A DNA stretch of 64,000 bases from NCBI GenBank assembly GCA_934500835.1, contig CAKSTR010000003.1:186001-250000 (forward strand), in the 5' to 3' direction. Position numbers and translations under genes: made by a program. This stretch comes from an uncultured Paracoccaceae bacterium. GTDB taxonomy: Bacteria; Pseudomonadota; Alphaproteobacteria; Rhodobacterales; Rhodobacteraceae. The notes under the pieces were generated by a model. That model was given only the letters and a program-made list of their open reading frames with translations. It ran no database searches and had not been told where the DNA came from. Below, piece after piece: positions 27,601 to 34,297 of this stretch; position 1 is the stretch's first letter, and the number at the start of each line of letters is the position of its first letter.

Positions 27601-29209
27601 CGGGCGTGACCGCGAACAGGTGCGGCGCGTGGCCGAGGGGCCGATGAAATCCTATCTGGCCGCTGCAGTCGGGCTGGTGAAGCAATACGCCTGGGCCTTC
27701 CCGGCCTTCAAGAAGCCGCAAGGCGTGACCAATCCGATGGACATCGACCTGCGGACCCTGTCCGCCGAAGAAAACGAGGCCATCCTGGATTTCGCCTTCC
27801 AGCGCTATTTCGGGGACTCGGGCCTTTTCGGCACGGTCGAGGATGCCCTCGCGCGGGTGGAGCAGCTGAAGCGGATCGGCGTCAGCGAAGTCGCCTGCCT
27901 GATCGACTACGGCATCGCGCCCGAGAAGGTGATGGAAGGCCTTTACCCCTTGGCCGAGGTGGTGAAACGGGCCAATTCGGGCGGCGGGATCGAGGCGGAT
28001 GATTTCTCGATCGCCGCGCAGATCCTGCGCCATGGCGTGACGCATCTGCAATGCACCCCGTCCATGGCCCGGATGATCGCCATGAACGACGACAGCCGTA
28101 TGGCGCTGGCGCAGGTCGGCACCCTGCTGGTGGGCGGCGAGGCCTTGCCCGGCGCACTGGTTACCGATCTGCGGCACGCTGGCGTGAAAACGATTTTCAA
28201 CATGTATGGCCCGACCGAAACCACGATCTGGTCTTCGGTCGAAGAGGTCGCCGGTGCCGAGGCGATTGCCAATATCGGCTCGCCTTTGGTGAACCAGCAG
28301 CTTTACGTCCTTGACGGGGCGCAGGAGCCGGTCGCCACCGGCGCCGAGGGCGAGCTGTGGATCGGCGGCGAGGGCGTGACCCGCGGCTACTGGCAGCGCC
28401 CAGACCTGACCGACGCGCATTTCCTGCCCAACCCGTTCCATCCCGGCCGGATGTATCGCACCGGCGATCTGGTGCGGCGGCGCGAAGATGGCAAGCTGGA
28501 TTTCCTTGGCCGGGCGGATCATCAGGTCAAGCTGCGCGGCTACCGGATCGAACTGGGCGAGATCGAAGCGGTGATGGAACGCCAGCCCGGCGTCACTCAG
28601 GCCGTGGTCCTTGCGCGCGAGGACAATCCCGGCGATCTGCGGCTGGTGGCCTATGTCACCGGCGCCGCGAAGGAACCGGCGCTGCGGGCGGCGCTGGTGG
28701 CGGAACTGCCTGACCACATGGTGCCGCAGCATTTCGTGACCCTGCCGGCCATGCCGCTGACCCCGAACCGGAAGGTAGACCGCAAGGCGCTGCCCAAGCC
28801 CGGCCCGGCCCCCGCGTTGGAACCCGTCGCTCCGGTCCTTGCGGGTGCAGAGCCGCCCGCATCCTCGGTCGCGGCGGATCTGGCGGCGATCTGGGCGCGG
28901 GTGCTGGGGGTGGCGAAGGTCGGCGCGAAGGACAACTTCTTCGCCCTTGGCGGCCACTCTCTTCTGGCGGTGCAGGCGCATCGGGAAATCCGCGACCGGA
29001 TGGGGGCGGCGAAGGTCTCGATCACCGATATCTTCCGCTTCCCGGTGCTGGAGCAACTGGTCGCCCATATCGAAGGGCCAGGCGCAGCGATCCGGCCCGT
29101 CGCCCCGCAACCCGTGGCGGCCGCCCCCCAGGCCCAGGGCGAAAGCCTTGCCGACGCGATGGACCGTCGGCGGGCCATGCGGCTGGCCCGACGGGGGATC
29201 GATGCCTGA
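24683..29209 (+). CDS. NRPS-like protein: formyltransferase - A domain with inserted luciferase-like monooxygenase - PCP
   Basis: 1508 residues. (1) Formyltransferase at about 1-280 with the triad N89, H91 (VNFHDGPLP) and D127 (GGVDQG). (2) About 285-490: a linker resembling the tail of a condensation domain, without HHxxxDG. (3) A domain: motif A3 YTSGSTGRPKG near 657 and A4 with D703; it is then interrupted at about 735-1095 by a bacterial luciferase-like flavin monooxygenase (WTPERHFHAFGG, TNGRAGIAIASGWQPEDF), and resumes with A5 YGPTE at 1175-1179 and A10 NRKVDRKAL. (4) PCP with Ser1426 (GGHS). (5) Basic helical tail to the end. No condensation or thioesterase domain, so the acyl unit must pass to another protein, most simply the KS of the PKS. 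The specificity residues read D-I-L-Q-L-G-M-I-W-K, a glycine-type code. The insertion point between A4 and A5 is that of the MtaG/MelG monooxygenase modules. Confidence 0.92.
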   Translation: MTFSALLIGNETLTTECGSALLARGHRIAAVVTHAPEVQAWANARGLTVEAFGPDLASRLPQADWLLSIANLTVLPAAVLALAAKGAVNFHDGPLPAHAGLNAPVWAILAGEAEHAITWHMIEGGVDQGRILETRSFPIAADETALTLNTRCFEAGLDSFPDLLAQLETGLTPRPQPAGPGRLHKRADRPAAFGRIDFARPAEEIARLVRALDHGRYWNPLTTAKIDTGLAVLNVGSAEVAEGQGAPGTVLAASEEGLTVACGFGAVRLSRLTCQAKGGPVSPASITATSLPLLTADEAARLTAALQAEAPRDAALRKALATLQPLSLAAKPAAEPEWQSLPLAGTLPHLALAALRAFGAETADIAREATGLSGYLSGWAPLRLTSGPLGQSLAGIAAALAQPVQGWPLDLMTRDNALQGLTPPPLGLAGTGPIPGTAVTLTPGALHFDAARLDRAEAQAVAHRLTHIAAQIAGAAPETRLQAVPALTPDERDEVVNRWNATARDHDRSLMVHTAFEAQAARTPDAPALAFEAQTLTYAQLNARANRAAHTLVGMGVIPGTLVGLSTRRSLDLVVGALAIQKAGGAYVPMDPAYPADRLALFAEDSACPVIVTQSDLAPRLPGKVQTLCLDTDGRLAQAPQTNPQTGVTPGDVAYMIYTSGSTGRPKGVQVEHRNVVNFFAGMDDRLGTTPGTWLAVTSLSFDISVLEVFWTLARGFKVVISSDENRALVSSGRIASKRHMDFSLYYWGNDDGQGPKKYELLLEGAKFADSHGFSALWTPERHFHAFGGPYPNPSVTGAAVAAVTKNLAVRAGSCVVPLHHPARIAEEWAVIDNLTNGRAGIAIASGWQPEDFVLRPENTPPANKAAMYRAADQVRRLWRGEGVDFPKADGTMFTVVTQPRPVSAELPLWVTTAGNPETWREAGEMGANVLTHLLGQSIDEVAGKIVLYRQAREKAGHDPATGVVTLMLHSYVGRDREQVRRVAEGPMKSYLAAAVGLVKQYAWAFPAFKKPQGVTNPMDIDLRTLSAEENEAILDFAFQRYFGDSGLFGTVEDALARVEQLKRIGVSEVACLIDYGIAPEKVMEGLYPLAEVVKRANSGGGIEADDFSIAAQILRHGVTHLQCTPSMARMIAMNDDSRMALAQVGTLLVGGEALPGALVTDLRHAGVKTIFNMYGPTETTIWSSVEEVAGAEAIANIGSPLVNQQLYVLDGAQEPVATGAEGELWIGGEGVTRGYWQRPDLTDAHFLPNPFHPGRMYRTGDLVRRREDGKLDFLGRADHQVKLRGYRIELGEIEAVMERQPGVTQAVVLAREDNPGDLRLVAYVTGAAKEPALRAALVAELPDHMVPQHFVTLPAMPLTPNRKVDRKALPKPGPAPALEPVAPVLAGAEPPASSVAADLAAIWARVLGVAKVGAKDNFFALGGHSLLAVQAHREIRDRMGAAKVSITDIFRFPVLEQLVAHIEGPGAAIRPVAPQPVAAAPQAQGESLADAMDRRRAMRLARRGIDA

Positions 29210-29840
29210 GGCCGCGGCCCTTATGGCCTTGGCCCGGCGGCTTCTGCCGGCTGGCTGCGCCGTGTCCAGCGCCGACCCGACCCGGCACTGGCCGCTTCTG
29301 TCTGGCGAGGCGCTGCCCGGTGCCACACCGCGCCGGCTGGCCGAATTCTCGGCCGGTCGCCATGCCGCCAGATCTGCCCTGCGCACGCTTGGTCTGCCCC
29401 TGACAGCCATTCCGATGGGCGACGACCGCTCTCCTCTCTGGCCCGAGGGCATTGCCGGCACGATCAGCCACGACCGCACGGCCTGTCTGGCCGCCGTGCG
29501 GCGGGGCGAAGGGATCGGGATCGACCTTGAAGAGGAAGACGCGCTGCCCGAAGATCTGTGGAAGATCGTCCTCTTGCCGGAAGAGCGCCACTGGGTAGAT
29601 GCGCAGCCGCAGTCCGGGCTGGCTGCGACGGTGGTGTTTTCCGCCAAAGAGGCGGCCTACAAGGCGCAATATCCGGCCAGCAGGGTGCTTTTCGGGTTTG
29701 ACCGGCTGATGGTGTCCCTGACCGCCGAGACGTTTACCGCAACCTTCCGCGCCGCGACCGGCCCCTTCCGCGCAGGGCATCAGCTGCACGGCCGATGGGG
29801 CCGGGCGGCCGGGCATGTCCTGACCACGGTCGCAATCTGA
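29202..29840 (+). CDS. 4'-Phosphopantetheinyl transferase (EntD/Sfp group)
   Basis: 212 residues. Converts apo carrier domains to the holo form with CoA. FSAGRHAARSAL near residue 47, SHDRTACLAAV, the metal site GIGIDLEEED and FSAKEAAYKA (the WxxKEAxxK motif) are in family order, and the length fits the EntD group. It overlaps the NRPS stop by 8 bases, so it is translated together with the two carrier proteins it most likely serves (Ser1780 of the PKS, Ser1426 of the NRPS). No terminator is evident after it. Confidence 0.93.
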   Translation: MPEAAALMALARRLLPAGCAVSSADPTRHWPLLSGEALPGATPRRLAEFSAGRHAARSALRTLGLPLTAIPMGDDRSPLWPEGIAGTISHDRTACLAAVRRGEGIGIDLEEEDALPEDLWKIVLLPEERHWVDAQPQSGLAATVVFSAKEAAYKAQYPASRVLFGFDRLMVSLTAETFTATFRAATGPFRAGHQLHGRWGRAAGHVLTTVAI

Positions 29841-29943
29841 CGCCACAACGCCCATACAGCGTCGATTTGTCGCGACATCGCCCCTGATACCGCTATTCTC
29901 AGCCCCCGGGCCGGGTCATCCGGCGGGCAGCTACGGGTAGGAT

Positions 29944-30165
29944 ATGAGGAAGTTCGTCGCCATTCTCTGCGTCATCAGCTGGTCGGGCTTCTGGGCCTTC
30001 GGCTATCTGGCGCTGTCCGCCGAGTCTGTCGACAACGGGCAGATGAGCGTGGCCCTGATCCTGGCCGCGCTTGGTCTTTTCACCGGACTTTTCACCTATC
30101 TGCGACTTGCCCGCAGCAGCGACCCCGGCCGCTGGAACCGCGTCAAGCCGCCTGAGGGCGTCTGA
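29944..30165 (+). CDS. Small two-helix membrane protein (hypothetical)
   Basis: 73 residues with two hydrophobic segments (VAILCVISWSGFWAFGYLAL and VALILAALGLFTGLFTYLRL), a short loop between and a positive tail. A GGGTAGGAT site stands directly ahead of the ATG. The last 23 bases overlap the 3' end of fdsD on the other strand. I do not recognise a named family. Its independent start with its own leader (29841-29943) makes a real gene likely. Confidence 0.65.
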   Translation: MRKFVAILCVISWSGFWAFGYLALSAESVDNGQMSVALILAALGLFTGLFTYLRLARSSDPGRWNRVKPPEGV

Positions 30166-30373
30166 TCCGGTCAGCGGCCTCGATGACCAGGGGGCGCAGG
30201 CCCTCGCCGCCGTGATCCAGCACCGAGAACAACTGGATACGCATCCGCGGCTCCCAGAAGTCATTGATATGGCTGGCCAGCAGGGTCAGCCCCTCTTCAT
30301 GGGGCTTCGATTCCATGAACTGGGCGATCTGATTCGCCATGCGGATGATCTTTTCAGCGGGGGTGGCCGACAT
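30143..30373 (-). CDS. fdsD: Formate dehydrogenase delta subunit
   Basis: 76 residues. AEKIIRMANQIAQFMESKP at the N-terminus and HINDFWEPRMRIQL in the middle are the hallmark of FdsD, a small subunit needed for active soluble NAD-dependent formate dehydrogenase. It is the last gene of the operon and overlaps fdsC by 20 bases, the usual fdsGBACD order. Confidence 0.92.
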   Translation of the reverse strand: MSATPAEKIIRMANQIAQFMESKPHEEGLTLLASHINDFWEPRMRIQLFSVLDHGGEGLRPLVIEAADRIRRPQAA

Positions 30374-31169
30374 GGGCAGACTCCGTCACGATTCGGTCGG
30401 TGTGGGTGAAGGCCTCGAACCGGTCGGGCCGGGCAAGGGCGATAAGGGTGATGCCGGCGCGTTCGGCCAGGGCCACCGCATCGGCTGTGGGGGCCGAGAC
30501 GGCGATCAGGATGCCGCAGCGCAGGGCCGCGACCTTCTGCACAAGGTCGATGGAAACGCGGCTGGTCAGCACAACCGCGCCCTGACCCGCATCGGCGCCC
30601 GAACGCAAGGTCCAGCCGGCCAGCTTGTCCAGGGCGTTGTGGCGCCCGACATCCTCACGCGTGGTGACCAGCGCGCCTGCCGTCCAGAAGCCCGCGCAAT
30701 GGGCGGACCGGGTCAGGTCGTGCAGGGGCTGTTGCGCGGGCAGGGCGGCGATCGCCGCCATCACCTGCGCCGGCGTCATCCGCAGCCCGCCATGCGGCAC
30801 TGTCGCAGGCTCTCGCAGCGCCTGATCAATGGAATCGATGCCGCAAAGGCCGCAGCCCACCGGCCCGGCCATGGTGCGCCGACGCGAAGCCAGGCGCGCC
30901 TCGGCCCCCGGTTCCAGCCAGCATTGCACATCGATGCCGGACCCGGCCCTGACCACTTCGATCTCAAGGATCTCGGCCGGGGTGGCGATGCCTTCGGTCA
31001 AGGCGAACCCATAGGCGAAATCCTCAAGGTCAGAGGGCGTCGCCATCATCACCGCCTGTGCAGAGCCGTTGAAGGACAGCGCAACCGCCACTTCTTCGGA
31101 CAGCACCCGCTCACCCGCCACGGGGGCGGGGCCGAAGGCCAGCCTTGGGATGACCCTTGCGCCCTTCAT
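30354..31169 (-). CDS. fdsC: FdhD/FdsC sulfurtransferase for formate dehydrogenase maturation
   Basis: 271 residues. FdhD-family proteins bind the bis-MGD cofactor and pass sulfur from a cysteine desulfurase to make the sulfurated, active Mo enzyme. SEEVAVALSFNG and PSDLEDFAYGFALTEGI near the start, VGCGLCGIDSI with the Cys-x2-Cys sulfur relay, HCAGFWTAG, and REDVGRHNALDKL are all diagnostic. The start is ATG 31169, 13 bases after the fdsA stop. Acts in the cytoplasm on FdsA. Confidence 0.93.
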   Translation of the reverse strand: MKGARVIPRLAFGPAPVAGERVLSEEVAVALSFNGSAQAVMMATPSDLEDFAYGFALTEGIATPAEILEIEVVRAGSGIDVQCWLEPGAEARLASRRRTMAGPVGCGLCGIDSIDQALREPATVPHGGLRMTPAQVMAAIAALPAQQPLHDLTRSAHCAGFWTAGALVTTREDVGRHNALDKLAGWTLRSGADAGQGAVVLTSRVSIDLVQKVAALRCGILIAVSAPTADAVALAERAGITLIALARPDRFEAFTHTDRIVTESAHVGHPR

Positions 31170-31182
31170 GCCCTGACGCCCG

Positions 31183-34074
31183 TCACTCCGCCGCCAGAAT
31201 CCGGCGCGAGTTCGCCGCTTGGGCGTTGTACTCTTCCTGCCATTCCGACGGCCCGTTCGAGGGCGCAACCTGCACCGCCGTCACCTTGTATTCCGGGCAA
31301 TTGGTTGCCCAATCGCTGAAATCGGTGGTGATGACGTTGGCCTGCGTGTCGGGGTGGTGGAAGGTGGTATAGACCACACCGGGCGAGACCCTGTCGGTGA
31401 TCTCGGCCCGCAGCGTGGTCTCGCCGGAACGCGAGGCCAGCCGGACCCAGTCACCTTCGCGGATGCCGCGATTCTCGGCGTCATGCGGGTTGATCTCCAG
31501 CACGTCCTGATCATGCCATACCACGTTGTCGGTGCGCCGGGTCTGGGCGCCGACGTTGTATTGCGACAGGATCCGGCCGGTCGTCAGCAGCAGCGGGAAC
31601 CGCGGGCCGGTCTTTTCGTCCGTCGCGATGTATTCGGTGCGGATCAGCTTGCCCTTGCCGCGCACGAAGCCGTCGATGTGCATCAGCGGCGTGCCTTCCG
31701 GCGCCTTGTCGTTGCACGGCCACTGAATCGAACCCAGTTCCTCGATCCGGTCATAGCTGACGCCGGCGAAGGACGGCGTGGTCATGGCGATCTCTTCCAT
31801 GATCTGGCTGGGGTGGGTGTATGCCCAGTTCGCGCCAAGGGCATTGGCGAACATCTGGGTCACTTCCCAGTCGGCATAGCCCTGTTTCGGCGCCATCACC
31901 TTGCGCACCATGTTGATGCGGCGCTCGGCGTTGGTGAAAGTGCCGTCCTTTTCCAGGAAGGACGAGCCGGGGAAGAACACATGGGCGTAGTTCGCCGTCT
32001 CGTTCAGGAAGAGGTCATGAACGATGACGCATTCCATCGCCGCAAGACCGGCCGCGACGTGTTTGGTGTCGGGGTCGGATTGCAGGATGTCTTCGCCCTG
32101 GCAGTAAAGGCCCATGAAGGTGCCCTCGACCGCCGCGTCCAGCATGTTCGGGATGCGCAGGCCGGGCTCGGGGTCGATCGTCACGCCCCAGGCCTGTTCG
32201 TAGATCGCGCGGACTTCCGGGTGCTTCACATGGCGATAGCCCGGCAGTTCATGCGGGAAGGACCCCATGTCGCACGAGCCCTGCACGTTGTTCTGCCCGC
32301 GCAGCGGGTTCACGCCCACGCCGCGACGGCCGATGTTGCCGGTCAGCATGGCAAGGTTGGCGATGCCGATGACGGTGGTCGACCCCTGGCTATGTTCGGT
32401 CACGCCCAGCCCGTAATAGATCGCCGCATTGCCGCCCTTGGCGTAAAGCCGGGCCGCCCCGCGGATTTCCTCGGGCATGACGCCGGTCACCAGCATCATG
32501 TTCTCGGGCGAGTGTTTGGGGTCCGAGATGAACTCGGCATAGTCCAGGAATTCATCCCAGTCGCAGCGGGTGCGGATGAATTCCTCATCATACAGCTTCT
32601 CGGTGACGATCACATGCGCCAGAGCCGAGACCACGGCGACGTTGGTGCCGGGGGTCAGCGCAAGGTGATGGTCGGCGCTGTAATGCGGGCCTTCGACCAT
32701 TTCGGTCCGGCGCGGGTCGACGACGATCAGCTTTGCGCCCTGCCGCAGCCGTTTCTTCATCCGGCTGGCAAAGACCGGGTGGGCCGAATGCGGGTTGGCG
32801 CCGATCACCATGATGACGTCGGACTCTTCGACCGAGTCGAAATCCTGCGTGCCGGCCGAGGTGCCGAAGGTCTGGCCAAGGCCATAGCCGGTGGGCGAAT
32901 GGCAGACCCGGGCGCAGGTGTCGGTGTTGTTGTTCATGAAGACGGCACGGGTCAGCTTCTGGACCAGATAGGTCTCTTCATTGGTGCAGCGCGACGAGGT
33001 GATCACGCCGACCGACTGGCGGCCGTATTTCTGCTGGATGGCCTTCATCCGGTTGGCGGCGAATTCCATCGCTTCGGACCAGGACACCTCTTGCCAGGGG
33101 TCGTTGATGCTGTCGCGGATCATCGGCTTCAGGATGCGGTCCTTGTGGCTGGCGTAGCCATAGGCGAAGCGGCCCTTGACGCAGCTGTGGCCGCGGTTGG
33201 CCTTGCCATGCTTGTAGGGGACCATGCGGACCAGTTCGTCGCCGCGCATCTCGGCCTTGAAGGAACAGCCGACGCCGCAATAGGCGCAGGTCGTGATGAT
33301 CGAACGGTCGGGCGTGCCGATGTCGATCACCGAATTTTCGTTCAGGGTGCCGGTCGGGCAGGCCTGCACGCAGGCCCCGCAGCTGACGCAATCCGAGGTC
33401 AGGAAGCTGTCGTTCTTGCCGCCCGCATGGACCCGGCTGTCAAAGCCCCGGCCCGAGATGGTCAGCGCGAAAGTGCCCTGCACCTCTTCGCAGGCGCGGA
33501 CGCAGCGGCTGCAGACGATGCATTTCGACGGCTCGTAGGTGAAATAGGGGTTCGACAGGTCTTTCGGCAGCCAGTCGGGGTTGGCCTCGCCGCTGGTGTC
33601 GCGGACCTCGAAGTGGTTGGCCAGCTTGCCGCCCTTGGGCGCCTCATAGCGCACGTCGCGCAATCCCACGGCACCGGCCATGTCCTGCAACTCGCAATCG
33701 CCATTGGCGCCGCAGGTCAGGCAGTCCAGCGGGTGGTCGCTGATGTAAAGCTCCATCACCCCCTTGCGCAGGGTCTTCAGCTTGCCGGTCTGGGTCTTGA
33801 CCTTGATCCCGGGCGCGACGGGCGTGGTGCAGGAGGCGGGGGTGCCGTTGCGCCCCTCGATCTCGACCAGGCACAGACGGCACGACCCGAAGGCGTCGAT
33901 GCTGTCGGTGGCGCACAGCTTGGGGACCGAGATGCCGATTTCGGCCGCGGCGCGCATGATGCTGGTGCCTTCGGGCACCGTCACGTCAAAGCCGTCGATG
34001 GTCAGGGTGATCATGGCCTTCGATTTCGCGGCGGGGGTGCCGAAATCGCGGTCGGGGATGATGAAGTCTTTCAT
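31183..34074 (-). CDS. fdsA: NAD-dependent formate dehydrogenase alpha (Mo/Fe-S) subunit
   Basis: 963 residues. N-terminal [2Fe-2S] ferredoxin-like part (about 22-100, with CRLCLVEIEG and the Cys pair), His/Cys [4Fe-4S] segment (CLTCGANGDCELQ), a double ferredoxin region (CIVCSRCVRACEEVQG, DCVSCGACVQACPTG), a further [4Fe-4S] at CAYCGVGCSFKAEM, and the bis-MGD catalytic domain with NTDTCARVCHSPT carrying the Mo-ligand Cys. The reaction is formate + NAD+ to CO2 + NADH, with electrons leaving through FdsB/FdsG. The start is ATG 34074, with AAAGG 8 bases upstream; the upstream in-frame GTG is less likely. Confidence 0.96.
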   Translation of the reverse strand: MKDFIIPDRDFGTPAAKSKAMITLTIDGFDVTVPEGTSIMRAAAEIGISVPKLCATDSIDAFGSCRLCLVEIEGRNGTPASCTTPVAPGIKVKTQTGKLKTLRKGVMELYISDHPLDCLTCGANGDCELQDMAGAVGLRDVRYEAPKGGKLANHFEVRDTSGEANPDWLPKDLSNPYFTYEPSKCIVCSRCVRACEEVQGTFALTISGRGFDSRVHAGGKNDSFLTSDCVSCGACVQACPTGTLNENSVIDIGTPDRSIITTCAYCGVGCSFKAEMRGDELVRMVPYKHGKANRGHSCVKGRFAYGYASHKDRILKPMIRDSINDPWQEVSWSEAMEFAANRMKAIQQKYGRQSVGVITSSRCTNEETYLVQKLTRAVFMNNNTDTCARVCHSPTGYGLGQTFGTSAGTQDFDSVEESDVIMVIGANPHSAHPVFASRMKKRLRQGAKLIVVDPRRTEMVEGPHYSADHHLALTPGTNVAVVSALAHVIVTEKLYDEEFIRTRCDWDEFLDYAEFISDPKHSPENMMLVTGVMPEEIRGAARLYAKGGNAAIYYGLGVTEHSQGSTTVIGIANLAMLTGNIGRRGVGVNPLRGQNNVQGSCDMGSFPHELPGYRHVKHPEVRAIYEQAWGVTIDPEPGLRIPNMLDAAVEGTFMGLYCQGEDILQSDPDTKHVAAGLAAMECVIVHDLFLNETANYAHVFFPGSSFLEKDGTFTNAERRINMVRKVMAPKQGYADWEVTQMFANALGANWAYTHPSQIMEEIAMTTPSFAGVSYDRIEELGSIQWPCNDKAPEGTPLMHIDGFVRGKGKLIRTEYIATDEKTGPRFPLLLTTGRILSQYNVGAQTRRTDNVVWHDQDVLEINPHDAENRGIREGDWVRLASRSGETTLRAEITDRVSPGVVYTTFHHPDTQANVITTDFSDWATNCPEYKVTAVQVAPSNGPSEWQEEYNAQAANSRRILAAE

Positions 34075-34075
34075 C

Positions 34076-34297
34076 TCAGGCACCTTTCTTCACGGCAAGC
34101 TGGTGGGCGACGATGGCATTCGCATGGCCATGGCCCATGGCATGGGTCTCTTTCAGGAACCCCACGATCTTCATGTGGGGTTGGTCCGGCAGTCCGGCAA
34201 TCTGATCGAACCAGAATTGCATCGGTTTGCCGTAGGTTTTCTCAATCGACGGAAAGTACGAGGCCGGCCCTTTGGCTTTTTCGGCGACCGCGTTCAT
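34076..34297 (-). CDS. DUF4287 small protein inside the fds operon
   Basis: 73 residues. PASYFPSIEKTYGKPMQFWF and HMKIVGFLKETHAMGHGHAN are the two conserved halves of DUF4287 (PF14117). It overlaps the fdsB stop by ATGA and ends just ahead of the fdsA start, so it is fully embedded between the beta and alpha genes and translated with them. The family function is unknown; the SYFPSIEKxYGKP-type segment is often found in small cytosolic proteins. In this position a helper of assembly or stability of the dehydrogenase is a testable inference. Confidence 0.8.
   Translation of the reverse strand: MNAVAEKAKGPASYFPSIEKTYGKPMQFWFDQIAGLPDQPHMKIVGFLKETHAMGHGHANAIVAHQLAVKKGA

Noticed and set aside
25838..29647. 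Long minus-strand open frame opposite the NRPS and PPTase
   Set aside because: Shadow of the coding strand, low-complexity composition, crosses two real genes.
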